DNA from: Marinibium conchae
GTDB lineage: Bacteria; Pseudomonadota; Gammaproteobacteria; Enterobacterales; Alteromonadaceae
Direction: 5' to 3'
Length of the DNA stretch: 64,000 bases
Assembly: GCF_015595035.1 (NCBI RefSeq)
Contig: NZ_JADNRN010000005.1
Coordinates: 62,001 to 126,000 of the forward strand
In this document: piece by piece, positions 10,665-19,736 of the stretch
How the letters are laid out: each line of letters begins with the position of its first letter
Position numbering within the stretch: the stretch's first letter is position 1
Program-made: the position numbers and the translations under genes
The notes under the pieces: generated by a model
The model's input: the letters and a program-made list of their open reading frames with translations, nothing else
Database searches by the model: none
What the model was told of the DNA's origin: nothing

Positions 10665-10792
10665 AAATAACTTCCTTTGTTAGCACGCATAAAGCAGCGC
10701 GCAATAATGTGGACACCGAGAAAATGATAAATCGACTAATGGCGCGCATTCTAATGCTTTGTGCTCGAATAACAAATCAGAGCAGCTAAAAC

Positions 10793-11893
10793 TTACTCGC
10801 GATTGTCGAAATACTCTTGCTCCGAAATTTTATGGTAAGCCTTCGCGTCCTGATAGAAAGCATCATAAGACGCATAAATTCGGTCAAAGTCTTCATCTGA
10901 TGCACGTTTTTCTTTTATCACTTTTGCAGTAGCGACTTTAAGAGCGTCTATAACGTCTTTCGGTAAGGGGCGCATCTCAATTCCATGCTCCTCAAGTAAC
11001 TGCCTCATCGCATTTGGGTTTCGAGCAGTATACTCATCTAGCATGTCTTGATTTGCAGCACGCGCAGCTACTTCAACGATCTTTTGTAAGTCTTGAGGTA
11101 AAGCTTCATAGGCTTGCTTATTCACTGTGAATTCAAGCATAGTGCCGGGTTCGTGCCATCCACTGTGATAGTAAAATTTTGCCGCTTTGTGTAGGCCAAA
11201 TGCTAAATCATTATATGGCCCGACCCACTCGGTTGCGTCTATTGCGCCGGTTTGCAGTGCTGTGAATAACTCACCACCGGTTAGGGTAACTGGCAATCCC
11301 CCCACTTCTTTGAACACCTCACCACCGAGACCGGGAATTCGCATTTTCAAGCCTTGGAAATCTTCCAAGCTGTTAATTTCCTTTTTAAACCAACCCGCCA
11401 TCTGAGTACCTGAACTACCACCTGCAAAGGGAATTACACCATAGGGCTCGTACAACTCACGCCAAAGCTTCAAACCATCGCCATAGTGCAACCAAGCATT
11501 CATTTCTGTGGCATTCATACCAAAAGGGATAGTCGTAAATATAGGAGCCGCAGGCATTTTCCCCTTCCAATAATAAGCACCAGCATGCCCCATTTGTACG
11601 CTTCCGCTAGAGACTGCATCGAAAACCTCAAAGCCAGGAACAAGCTCACCCGCACCATAAACACGCACTTCTAAGCGACCGCCAGACATTTCATTGACAT
11701 AATTTGCAAAAGTTTCTGGCCCTTTGCCCAAACCGGGAAAATTCTTTGGCCATGAGGTCACCAACTTCCATTTTATTTTTTCTGCTGGAGCTGCGTTATT
11801 GTCAGTTGAATTGTCTTGAGATTTACCACCACAAGATGAAAGCGCCAACATACTTACTGCAAGGCATAGACTAGCCAAGATCTTTTTCATCAT
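10793..11893 (-). CDS. dctP: TRAP transporter substrate-binding protein, lipoprotein form
   Basis: This 366-residue DctP-family receptor has a lipobox (LALSSC), so it is predicted to be lipid-anchored; most Gram-negative DctP proteins are soluble. The family core is clear: GAGELVPGFEVFDAVSSG, the substrate-gating KMRIPGLGGEVFKEVGG with its conserved Arg, and GELFTALQTGAIDATEWVGP. These segments resemble the 2-oxoacid/lactate-type receptors (TakP-like), so a monocarboxylic or keto acid is a reasonable guess. It is the last gene of the dctQ-dctM-dctP operon, 21 bp after dctM. Confidence 0.93.
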   Translation of the reverse strand: MMKKILASLCLAVSMLALSSCGGKSQDNSTDNNAAPAEKIKWKLVTSWPKNFPGLGKGPETFANYVNEMSGGRLEVRVYGAGELVPGFEVFDAVSSGSVQMGHAGAYYWKGKMPAAPIFTTIPFGMNATEMNAWLHYGDGLKLWRELYEPYGVIPFAGGSSGTQMAGWFKKEINSLEDFQGLKMRIPGLGGEVFKEVGGLPVTLTGGELFTALQTGAIDATEWVGPYNDLAFGLHKAAKFYYHSGWHEPGTMLEFTVNKQAYEALPQDLQKIVEVAARAANQDMLDEYTARNPNAMRQLLEEHGIEMRPLPKDVIDALKVATAKVIKEKRASDEDFDRIYASYDAFYQDAKAYHKISEQEYFDNRE

Positions 11894-11914
11894 TTCTCCT
11901 TAAAAGTACAATAA

Positions 11915-13291
11915 TTAGTCACTATTGCCATAAACCAAATTTGGTAACCAAGTAATTAATTCTGGCCATATCGCCATCAGCACTAACACAATGAGTTGTA
12001 TGATTATAAAGGGAATTACTCCCTTATACATCTGCTCGGTTTTAACCGAGTCTTGTGTTACGCCACGCAAATAGAAAAGCGCAAATCCAAACGGTGGTGT
12101 TAAGAAACTCGTTTGCAAATTAACAGCAATCATAATGCCGAGCCACACTGGGTCCATGCCCATCATAATCAAGATAGGTGCAATGATAGGTACGACCACG
12201 AAAGTAATTTCAATAAAATCTAATATAAAGCCCAATAAAAAGATAACGACCATTACCAACAGCATTGCGGTGAAAGCCCCGCCCGGTAAATCCGAGAAAA
12301 AGTCATTCAGCAATTCTTCACCACCGAAACCTCTAAATACCAAGGAGAAAACCGAAGCCCCTATGAGTATCAGAAACACCATACAAGTCACTTTAGTCGT
12401 TTCACGCACCACGTATTTTGTATTACTCAGACTAAGCTGCCGCTTCATCAGTGCGAGTAACACCGCTCCTATCGCGCCCACGCCGGCCGCCTCAGTAGGC
12501 GTTGCTTTACCCGAGAGTATCGACCCTAATACAGCCACAATAAGAATAAGTGGCGGTAACAATGCCTTGAGTAAACCAGATAACTTGGCATGTTCACTTA
12601 GCTGTCCATGCTTAGGCACTTGAGATGGACTGAATTTGCTCACACCCCACAAATACAGTAAGTAAAGTACAACTAAGACGAGGCCGGGAATTAACGCCCC
12701 CACAAATAAATCACCTACAGAAACACTTTCAGGTGAGAAAATACCCATATCGAGTTGCGCTTTTTGATAGGCACTCGACAGCACATCCCCTAATAATACC
12801 AAAGCGATAGAGGGGGGAATAATTTGCCCGAGCGTACCTGTCGCGCATATGGTCCCAGTCGCTAACTCAGGCGAATAGCCTCGTTTGAGCATAGTGGGCA
12901 ATGATAATAACCCCATTGTCACTACTGTAGCACCCACTATGCCTGTACTAGCCGCTAGTAACATACCTACAAGAATGACAGACACTCCAAGACCAGTCTT
13001 AAAGCGCCCTAACAAACCCGACATAGCAATAAGGAGGTCCTCTGCGATTTTTGATCGTTCAAGTACCACTCCCATAAAAACAAACAATGGCACGGCAATG
13101 AGCGTTTGATTGTTCACAATCCCAAAAAGACGACTGGGCGTTGCCAATAAGTAACTTGCATCAAATGCACCAAAGAGAATGCCAAGCCAAGCAAATAATA
13201 AAGACACGCCGGCCAAGGTGAGCGCCACCGGATAACCAACCAGTAAGAAAATGCAAACAACTAAGAATAAGACAAGAGACAATATTTCCAT
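11915..13291 (-). CDS. dctM: TRAP transporter large permease DctM
   Basis: The 458-residue membrane protein has about 12 helices. It contains the DctM segments GIVGATVVTMGLLSLPTML and CATGTLGQIIPPSIALVLLGD, plus a terminal LQTSFLTPPFGFALFYLRGV. This is the Na+-coupled transport subunit. Its ATG shares one base with the dctQ stop (TAATG), so the two are translationally coupled. The length is slightly over the family average because of a loop near residues 175-235. Confidence 0.95.
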   Translation of the reverse strand: MEILSLVLFLVVCIFLLVGYPVALTLAGVSLLFAWLGILFGAFDASYLLATPSRLFGIVNNQTLIAVPLFVFMGVVLERSKIAEDLLIAMSGLLGRFKTGLGVSVILVGMLLAASTGIVGATVVTMGLLSLPTMLKRGYSPELATGTICATGTLGQIIPPSIALVLLGDVLSSAYQKAQLDMGIFSPESVSVGDLFVGALIPGLVLVVLYLLYLWGVSKFSPSQVPKHGQLSEHAKLSGLLKALLPPLILIVAVLGSILSGKATPTEAAGVGAIGAVLLALMKRQLSLSNTKYVVRETTKVTCMVFLILIGASVFSLVFRGFGGEELLNDFFSDLPGGAFTAMLLVMVVIFLLGFILDFIEITFVVVPIIAPILIMMGMDPVWLGIMIAVNLQTSFLTPPFGFALFYLRGVTQDSVKTEQMYKGVIPFIIIQLIVLVLMAIWPELITWLPNLVYGNSD

Positions 13292-13851
13292 TAGTTTGCC
13301 TCATCCTGGCTTGCGTTGAGTTCAGCCTTATTGGAATTAATGCCTACCAATACGAGTACCTGCTTTATGACTTCGGAGATACCTTGCAAGAGCATGGTGA
13401 GTGAAAAAACAAGAATAAATGATTTGAGTACATAGAGAAATGGCAGACCACCCGATTCCATAGAACCTTCAAGTGTTTGCCAGGATTCGGCTACATAGTG
13501 CCAACTAACGATACTTATAAACGCCATTACAGGGATAAGCAAAAATAGACTGCCTATCAGATTTACCACTGCTTTGCGTTTTGCATTAAAACGACGATAG
13601 AACACATCAACACGAACATGCCCATCGTGCTGCAAAGTATAAGCACTGCCCAAGAGAAACACGGCCGCGTGAAGGTAGGTGACAGATTCCTGCATCGCAA
13701 TCCAGCCCATATTGAAACCATAACGCAAAATAACAACGACAAATGTGATCAAAGCCATGAGAAAGGTAAAATAGCTGATCCACTCGCCTAACTTTTTGTT
13801 AACTAAATCGATCGCTGTCGACACAACCAACAGAGCCTTCATTAACGACAT
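13291..13851 (-). CDS. dctQ: TRAP transporter small permease DctQ
   Basis: The 186-residue protein has four membrane helices and the DctQ signature W-x-A-M-Q-E-S (GWIAMQESVTYLHAAVFLLGSAYTL in outline). The HDGHVRVDVFYRR loop follows. It pairs with DctM to form the TRAP membrane unit. As first gene of the operon it probably has its promoter in the 217-bp divergent gap to the oxidoreductase gene. Confidence 0.93.
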   Translation of the reverse strand: MSLMKALLVVSTAIDLVNKKLGEWISYFTFLMALITFVVVILRYGFNMGWIAMQESVTYLHAAVFLLGSAYTLQHDGHVRVDVFYRRFNAKRKAVVNLIGSLFLLIPVMAFISIVSWHYVAESWQTLEGSMESGGLPFLYVLKSFILVFSLTMLLQGISEVIKQVLVLVGINSNKAELNASQDEAN

Positions 13852-14068
13852 GGCCTATCCTCGCCTGATTAACCCAACAACACCCTATCATCATATTCTT
13901 GCACAGAAAATTTAGCTTCGTTACACCTTTTTTATGCTTTTTTGCACATTTTATCTATTACTTAAGGTCTTATTTTGTTAATCATATGTAAAAACCATCA
14001 AAAGGTGGCACACTTAATTTCTTGGGAAAGTTTCATAGTGCAAAGCAATAAGCCGAGGTAATACAAAA

Positions 14069-15181
14069 ATGACCAACACACTAAATCGTCAAAATAAACT
14101 TGACCGTCGTCACTTCATCAAATCCTTAGGCGCGGGAATTCTGCTATCCTCCATGGGACAACACGGCATCGCTCTGGCATCCTCGCAACGAAAAGTGGGA
14201 GTAGCATTAGTTGGTTTGGGAAATTACAGCGAGACAATTCTAGCGCCAGCCCTGCAAGCAACTAAATACTGTGAGCTAAAAGGAATTGTTACTGGCAGCC
14301 CGTCAAAAATACCAAAATGGCAAAAAGCTTACAGCATTCCAGATAAAAACACTTATACCTACGACAATATGCATGAGCTCGCCAATAACCCTGATATTGA
14401 TGTTGTATATGTTGTAGTACCTACAAGCCTACATTTAAAATATGCCGAAATTGGAGCCAATGCGGGCAAACATGTGTGGTGTGAAAAACCGATGGCGATG
14501 ACCGTAGCCCAGTGCCAACAGATGATCAATGTCTGCCGGAAAAATAAAGTGCAACTGACTGTCGGTTACAGAATGCAGCATGAACCCAACACCCGAAAAC
14601 TAAACAGCTATGCGCTTGAGAAAAAGTTTGGCCAAACTGAGTCGATCATTACTCGGGCTGGCTACGCCGGAAAAGGTTTCCCACAAGATAACTGGCGAAT
14701 GCAAAAAGCAATGGGGGGCGGAGCGATGTACGATATGGGGGTATATCCTGTGAATGGCGCTCGCTTTTTGTCAGCAATGGAACCCATCGCCATAACCGCA
14801 ACTCATGACAAGTCGCACCCGCACATATTCAAGGAAGTAGACGAAACAACTAATTTTACCCTTGAGTTTCCAAACGGTGTTACAGCAGATTGCGCCACGT
14901 CGGTCGTTAAAAATTATAATCTAGCACGGGTGAAGGCTAGCGAGGGTTGGTACGAATTAGAACCCATGTCGAACTACAGCGGGGTGAGTGGTAAAACAAG
15001 TGATGGAGAAATATTAACTGCAATACGTGGTATGCAGCAAAGTCTTCAGATGGACAACGACGCTCTGGCAATACTTGGTAAGGGGCCTATATTAGTGAAT
15101 GGAGAAGAGGGCCTAAAAGATATTCACATCGTACAAGCAGCATTTGAGTCAGTGGCGAAAAACAAGAGAATCGTGCTGTAA
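14069..15181 (+). CDS. Tat-exported Gfo/Idh/MocA family oxidoreductase
   Basis: The 370-residue protein has a twin-arginine signal (DRRHFIKSLG, residues 12-21) ending near ALASS, so it is exported folded. An NAD(P)-binding motif VGLGNYS (48-54) and the family signature EKPMAM (139-144) follow, with a C-terminal alpha/beta domain containing GGGAMYDMGVYPVNG. It resembles periplasmic glucose-fructose-oxidoreductase-type enzymes, which hold the cofactor tightly. The substrate is unknown. The divergent TRAP operon suggests a possible link between periplasmic oxidation of a sugar or polyol and uptake of its acid. Confidence 0.88.
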   Translation: MTNTLNRQNKLDRRHFIKSLGAGILLSSMGQHGIALASSQRKVGVALVGLGNYSETILAPALQATKYCELKGIVTGSPSKIPKWQKAYSIPDKNTYTYDNMHELANNPDIDVVYVVVPTSLHLKYAEIGANAGKHVWCEKPMAMTVAQCQQMINVCRKNKVQLTVGYRMQHEPNTRKLNSYALEKKFGQTESIITRAGYAGKGFPQDNWRMQKAMGGGAMYDMGVYPVNGARFLSAMEPIAITATHDKSHPHIFKEVDETTNFTLEFPNGVTADCATSVVKNYNLARVKASEGWYELEPMSNYSGVSGKTSDGEILTAIRGMQQSLQMDNDALAILGKGPILVNGEEGLKDIHIVQAAFESVAKNKRIVL

Positions 15182-15186
15182 TTAAT

Positions 15187-15224
15187 CGCAGGCGCGGTCA
15201 TCGTGAACAAGATGAGCGCCTGCG
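15187..15224 (+). terminator. hairpin after the oxidoreductase gene
   Basis: CGCAGGCGC (15187-15195) and GCGCCTGCG (15216-15224), with an inner TCATC/GATGA pair, form a 14-bp GC-rich stem with a GG bulge and an 8-nt loop. It starts 6 bp after the stop codon. No T-run follows, so it may act as a 3' stabiliser instead of an intrinsic terminator. Confidence 0.5.
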
Positions 15225-15281
15225 CCATTATGGTTTATACGCAGATTATTGCGTGCAGTATTGTGTGTGCAGCGCTCTCTA

Positions 15282-15349
15282 GTCGCAAGCTTGGGCTACA
15301 CGCGGGCTTAGGCTAGACGCGAGCTTAGGCTAGGCGCGAACTTGTCCGC
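15282..15349. repeat. 17-bp tandem repeat overlapping the proA stop
   Basis: Four consecutive 17-bp units start at 15282, 15299, 15316 and 15333. The second and third are nearly identical (consensus acgcg-gcttaggcta), while the first and fourth are degraded. The array contains the proA stop codon at 15330-15332, so unit number or drift could alter the last residues of ProA. Confidence 0.75.
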
Positions 15350-16577
15350 TCCCCTCAACTAAGTATTTTTCAGTGGTCAGTGACTCCAATCCCATAGGGC
15401 CATAAGCATGCAACTTAGTAGTTGCAATACCGATCTCGGCACCTAGACCGAGTTGGCTGCCGTCGGAAAAGCGAGAGCTTGCATTTACCATTACGACAGA
15501 TGCATCAACAGAACGCTGGAATCGTTTGGCTAAAACATCATCTCTTGTGCAGATGACTTCAGTATGATTACTTCCGAAGCGAGCAATATGTTGTATAGCC
15601 TCATCGGCATCATCAACAATTTTTATCGCTATTTCTAAATCAAGATACTCCTCACCAAATTCGTCATCAGCTATCACCTTGGCATCATTGAAATAAGCTG
15701 CACCTTTCTTACAGGTGTTTATTACAACAGAATGTTCCTGTAATACTGGGCCTGCGATTGATAAAAATTCAGAGGCTATTTCTTTATGAACAATTAAGCC
15801 CTCTAGCGCATTACACACGCCGGTTCGTTGAGTTTTGCCATTTACCAATAGGTTAAGGGCGGTTTCCAAATCAGCATCTTTATCGACATAAAGGTGACAC
15901 ACTCCTTTAAAATGCTGAATTACTGGCACCTTACTATTTTCAGTAACGTAGTTAATTAGCCCTTCTCCACCGCGAGGAATGATTACGTCGATATACTCTT
16001 TCTGCTCCATTAATTCTTGCATTAAGGCACGGTCTGGGTCTGGCACGACGGAAATAAGTTCTTTTGGTAAATTATGAGCTTCCAATACAGTATGCATAAG
16101 CCCGGCAATGAATTTACTGGTAGTGAGTGCTTCTTTACCACCGCGAAGTATGGCTGCGTTACCAGACTTAAAGCAAAGTCCTGCCGCATCCGCGGTCACG
16201 TTTGGACGGGCCTCATAAATCATACACACAACGCCTAAAGGCACACGCATTTTTTTTATCTTCAAGCCGTTGGGCCGCGTGCTAATCTCTCGCTCTATAC
16301 CAACAGGATCTTGCAAGGAAGCGACCGTATCTAAGCCTTCCGCCATTGCTTCAATGCGCTCTTCGTCCAAGGTTAAGCGGTCTATCATTGCAGCACCTAA
16401 GCCGTTTTCGTTGGCAGCTACTAAGTCTGCTTTATTTGCTGTAACAATGGCATTTGAATTCGCGCGTAAAGCCTTAGCCATATCCAACAAAACTGCGTTT
16501 TTTTGTGCTTCATCAACGACGCTGAGGACTCGCGCAGCTTCGGCTGCTTTCTTCGATAGTGTTTTAATTAAACTCAT
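15330..16577 (-). CDS. proA: glutamate-5-semialdehyde dehydrogenase
   Basis: This is the second step of proline synthesis: NADPH-dependent reduction of gamma-glutamyl phosphate. The protein is 415 residues, normal for ProA. It contains IYEARPNVTADAAGLCFKSGNA, the catalytic-Cys segment QRTGVCNALE and a terminal YGPMGLESLTTEKY. Its ATG overlaps the proB stop by 4 bp (ATGA). The extreme C-terminus is encoded inside a 17-bp tandem repeat. Confidence 0.98.
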   Translation of the reverse strand: MSLIKTLSKKAAEAARVLSVVDEAQKNAVLLDMAKALRANSNAIVTANKADLVAANENGLGAAMIDRLTLDEERIEAMAEGLDTVASLQDPVGIEREISTRPNGLKIKKMRVPLGVVCMIYEARPNVTADAAGLCFKSGNAAILRGGKEALTTSKFIAGLMHTVLEAHNLPKELISVVPDPDRALMQELMEQKEYIDVIIPRGGEGLINYVTENSKVPVIQHFKGVCHLYVDKDADLETALNLLVNGKTQRTGVCNALEGLIVHKEIASEFLSIAGPVLQEHSVVINTCKKGAAYFNDAKVIADDEFGEEYLDLEIAIKIVDDADEAIQHIARFGSNHTEVICTRDDVLAKRFQRSVDASVVMVNASSRFSDGSQLGLGAEIGIATTKLHAYGPMGLESLTTEKYLVEGSGQVRA

Positions 16578-17680
16578 TTTTCCTCCAGTACGGCGATGTT
16601 ATTTTCAGATATTATAGGGCCAGTTGTATTTTGAAGCTTACTGGCGAAGCTTTTATCGTCTTGTTCGGCGATGAAACTAAGCAAGCAACTACTGTAGTTA
16701 GACTTTGCTTTTGCTAATCGCGTGCCGTCGTCCTTACGCACCAAAATGGTATCACCAACCGAGAAATCACCATTTACCTCAACAATTTCGTCGCTAGTTA
16801 ATTGGTCGCTATCGTCCTCCAGCCCAGCATTAAAGCCGTTATCAACAACCACTTCCCCCTGAGCTGTTGACGTGTGGGTCATCCAATGCAAATGCTCTTT
16901 CATGGGTTGCTGACTAGACGGGAAATGCGTCCCTGGATTTTTCCCCGATATTAACGCATTAAATGACTGCTCAGTAAATCCATTGATTAAAAAAGTATCT
17001 ATGCCATGCGCCACTGCTTTTTGCGCAGCTTGAACTTTTGTCTTCATTCCACCTGTTCCTACAGCGCTGGATGCACCGCCTGCCATCGAAAAAATACTGG
17101 CATCGATATGATTCACCTTGGCTATCAGTTTCGCATCTGGGTTTTCATGCGGGTTACTATCGTACAAGCCATCTACGTCAGAGCATATAATTAAGGTATC
17201 GGCGTCTGCTGCGGCTGCAATCATTGCAGACAGGTTGTCGTTATCCCCTACCTTTAGTTTATCGGTGGTAACCGTGTCGTTTTCGTTTAGCACTGGCAAA
17301 ATGTCATTTTTCAATAATGCCAAAATAGTCTCTTTGATACTCACGTAACGCTCACGATCGCGAAGATCGCCATGCGTAACCAGTATTTGCGCAGTTGGGA
17401 AGTCAAAGAGTTTGTCCCAGGTAGCCATCATTTCCATTTGTCCTGCAGCCGCCATTGCCTTTTTCATCGCCATATTCACTTCTTTTTTGTCATCAAAAAG
17501 ATGTGACCCTGCGGCAACGCTGCCTGACGATACTAAAACCACCTCAATACCCATACTTTTGCAGCGCACAATAAATTGTGCAATACCAAGCAAATAGCGA
17601 CTACTACATCCGTTCTGCTTGGGCGCTATAAGAGCGCTACCGACTTTAATAACGATACGCTTCCAACTTGAAATATTCAT
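16574..17680 (-). CDS. proB: glutamate 5-kinase
   Basis: This first, feedback-regulated enzyme of proline synthesis is 368 residues long. It has an N-terminal amino-acid kinase domain (VIKVGSALIAPK, VLVSSGSVAAG, NENDTVTTDKLKVGDND, GTGGMKTKVQAA). A C-terminal PUA domain (about 280-368) follows. The kinase-PUA layout is that of enterobacterial ProB. The gene leads the proBA operon, with a candidate -10 element 21 bp before the start. Confidence 0.98.
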   Translation of the reverse strand: MNISSWKRIVIKVGSALIAPKQNGCSSRYLLGIAQFIVRCKSMGIEVVLVSSGSVAAGSHLFDDKKEVNMAMKKAMAAAGQMEMMATWDKLFDFPTAQILVTHGDLRDRERYVSIKETILALLKNDILPVLNENDTVTTDKLKVGDNDNLSAMIAAAADADTLIICSDVDGLYDSNPHENPDAKLIAKVNHIDASIFSMAGGASSAVGTGGMKTKVQAAQKAVAHGIDTFLINGFTEQSFNALISGKNPGTHFPSSQQPMKEHLHWMTHTSTAQGEVVVDNGFNAGLEDDSDQLTSDEIVEVNGDFSVGDTILVRKDDGTRLAKAKSNYSSCLLSFIAEQDDKSFASKLQNTTGPIISENNIAVLEEK

Positions 17681-17700
17681 TTACTATCTTACCTTGAAGA

Positions 17701-17729
17701 ATTATAAAACATTGCGTATGCAAACGCAG
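17701..17729 (-). promoter_or_regulatory. candidate proB promoter
   Basis: A perfect -10 hexamer TATAAT (minus strand, 17706-17701) lies 21 bp upstream of the proB ATG. The -35 region reads CTGCGT and is poor. It overlaps a TGCGT-N6-ACGCA inverted repeat (17713-17728) that could bind a regulator. Confidence 0.45.
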
Positions 17730-17944
17730 GAAATGTAGACTTATATTCACTGCCCAGCCAAGAATATGCTTAAGCCACTTACATTCAACTCAATTAATTA
17801 GACATCTAACTATATTATTGATCAAAACCTATTATGAAAGCAAGTAAGCACTACTTTTTGCCGTAAAAAATACCAATGTCAAGAAAAACACTAGAGATCA
17901 AATGCATTGAGAACAACCCAAATTCTAATAAACATCCATATATC

Positions 17945-17962
17945 GAGCATACAACTATGCTC
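17945..17962. repeat. palindrome in the proB-marR gap
   Basis: GAGCATA-caac-TATGCTC is an 18-bp perfect inverted repeat, of a size suited to a dimeric regulator such as MarR, about 240 bp upstream of marR. The rest of the 522-bp gap (17681-18202) is AT-rich and holds no convincing ORF. Confidence 0.5.
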
Positions 17963-18143
17963 ATAATGGCATTAACCATGGATTAAAATGACCCTTGAGT
18001 GTCTGTCGTCATCAGCTATGTAGCTCATAAACAGGCATAGCGTTTAGCGATATTTTTTGATAGAGTTCAACGTAATAACATATATCACTTATTTTTGCCT
18101 AGAGCCTTACTCTGCCCATTGAGTGATCATAAATACAGACTGA

Positions 18144-18165
18144 TGCGAAAGCTTGAGTGTTCGCA
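18144..18165. promoter_or_regulatory. possible operator upstream of marR
   Basis: TGCGAA-N10-TTCGCA lies 38 bp before the marR start and just ahead of a TATAAA-like hexamer (18172-18177). The position suits autoregulation by the MarR protein, but no consensus is known for this subfamily. Confidence 0.4.
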
Positions 18166-18202
18166 GCACCTTATAAATAGCTAGCTAATTGGAGTGTAAG
18201 CT

Positions 18203-18694
18203 TTGGAAAAGTATGAAGAATTATTGGTATCATTGCGCAAAGTGATTAGGGCCATCGATCTTTATTCAAAGAAGCTAAGCAAAGACTCGGGCCTAACTAG
18301 TCCGCAACTGCTCGTCATGCAAGAAATCAATCAGCATGATGGTGCAATGGTCAAAGATATTGCCAGTAGCATCAATCTTAGCTCTGCAACCGTCACCACA
18401 ATTTTAGACCGCTTAGAGTCTAAACAATTTGTAGTTCGAGAGCGTTCAACCGTCGATAAGCGAAAAGTGGCCGTTCACCTAACATCGGTAGGCCAAGACG
18501 TGCTTGAGAGCGCTCCTAAACCTCTGCAAGAGCATTTCATCGATCGCTTCGAAAAATTAGAAGAGTGGGAGCAGACACAACTTGTTGCAACAATGCAACG
18601 TGTAGCGCTGATGATGGACGCTGAAGAGCTTGATGCAGCTCCTATGTTAGAAGTCGGAGCAATACAAACGCCTGAAAACCCAAGTTCAGACTGA
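18203..18694 (+). CDS. MarR family transcriptional regulator
   Basis: The 163-residue winged-helix regulator has the MarR recognition region: MVKDIASSINLSSATVTT, then LDRLESKQFVVRERSTVDKR, the wing with the conserved D-x-R. An acidic low-complexity tail of about 20 residues follows. The start is TTG with GGAG at 18191-18194, 8 nt away. The downstream DUF2177 gene is 7 bp after the stop, so they form an operon. Effector and targets are unknown; the neighbouring membrane protein is the obvious candidate target. Confidence 0.9.
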   Translation: MEKYEELLVSLRKVIRAIDLYSKKLSKDSGLTSPQLLVMQEINQHDGAMVKDIASSINLSSATVTTILDRLESKQFVVRERSTVDKRKVAVHLTSVGQDVLESAPKPLQEHFIDRFEKLEEWEQTQLVATMQRVALMMDAEELDAAPMLEVGAIQTPENPSSD

Positions 18695-18701
18695 GGTAAA
18701 C

Positions 18702-19145
18702 ATGATCAATAATATAAAAAAATATGCAACTAACATCGGCCTGTCTTTAATTGCGGTTTTTATTACGTTTGCACTGCTTGACGCATTTTGGTTGGGGTGG
18801 TTTTCAGTTGACACTTATCAAACCGAAATGAAAGGCATGCTTCGAGAGGATTTTATCCGGTGGCCGTGGCTAATTTTTTACCTCATGTATGGTTTCGTTA
18901 CCTTTGTGTTAGCAGTTGTCGCTAATCGTGACAAGCCTTGGTTTTATGCAAGCATCGACGGTGCGCTTTTAGGTTTAGCAAGTTACGGCGCCTACAATCT
19001 CACCAATTATAGTATTCTTGAAGGATTCACACTCAAAATAATGCTAGTCGATTGGAGCTGGGGAATATTCTTAACTGCGTCATCCGCTACTGCTGGGTGG
19101 CTGGGCTTTCAATTTAGAAAGCCCAAAGCAGTAGACAAGATTTAA
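18702..19145 (+). CDS. DUF2177 family membrane protein
   Basis: This 147-residue protein has four predicted membrane helices. It shows the DUF2177 pattern: LLDAFWLGWFSVDTYQ near the start, then GALLGLASYGAYNLTNYSILEGF and LVDWSWGIFLTASSATAGWLGF. Its function is unknown. The Shine-Dalgarno (GAGGT) overlaps the marR stop, indicating co-translation. Its stop codon overlaps that of convergent maoP by 4 bp, leaving no room for a terminator between them. Confidence 0.85.
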   Translation: MINNIKKYATNIGLSLIAVFITFALLDAFWLGWFSVDTYQTEMKGMLREDFIRWPWLIFYLMYGFVTFVLAVVANRDKPWFYASIDGALLGLASYGAYNLTNYSILEGFTLKIMLVDWSWGIFLTASSATAGWLGFQFRKPKAVDKI

Positions 19146-19504
19146 GGGGCTAGTGAGTCGTCATCCTGAGCATAATCGTCGTCACCATCAAGTAAGGCGC
19201 TTGCTGCAGTGCTATGTACCGAGAAAAAGTTTCTGCGCTGACGCGCCAAGCGAATGTATTTCATCCAGGCTTTTTCTATCCCATTGCTTACCTCTTCGAA
19301 GCCATTTACTACGCTAACAAAGTGACGCTCTTCGTCGGTCTCAGGCAACAAGCTCCCATCTTCCAAGCCCGCAAGAGTAGCACCGAAGGTGCTGAGGGCA
19401 TTAGCCTCCGCTATACTAAAATCGCCGGACTTAGCAAAGCCGTAGGGAAAGCGTTTATCATCTCTAAAGGCTTTACTACCTACTCTGATATTTGTAGAAA
19501 TCAT
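19142..19504 (-). CDS. maoP: MaoP/YifE family protein (DUF413), Ori macrodomain organiser
   Basis: The 120-residue protein matches E. coli MaoP (YifE) across its core: a basic start with KRFPYGFAKSGDFSIAEANALSTFG, then EERHFV, KAWMKYIRL and an acidic tail. In E. coli MaoP acts with the maoS site to constrain the Ori macrodomain. Its partner hdfR lies next to it in enterobacteria, and the same pairing is seen here, separated by one small ORF. Confidence 0.88.
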   Translation of the reverse strand: MISTNIRVGSKAFRDDKRFPYGFAKSGDFSIAEANALSTFGATLAGLEDGSLLPETDEERHFVSVVNGFEEVSNGIEKAWMKYIRLARQRRNFFSVHSTAASALLDGDDDYAQDDDSLAP

Positions 19505-19736
19505 GATGCTACCTCATACATAACGCAAAATAATGTTGAAACTGACTTTTAAATGAAAAACACGCTGAGTAACAACAAAATATTTTTGTCTTATCCATAA
19601 AGTTTTACGATAGCCCTGTATGTCAGACTAGATGCCATCATTTATTTTTGTCTTCACGGTCACATTTATTTGCTTTACAGCCACATTTAGCTCGCATTTA
19701 ATACGGCAGTGTTAAACTTAACTAAGTAACAAAACG

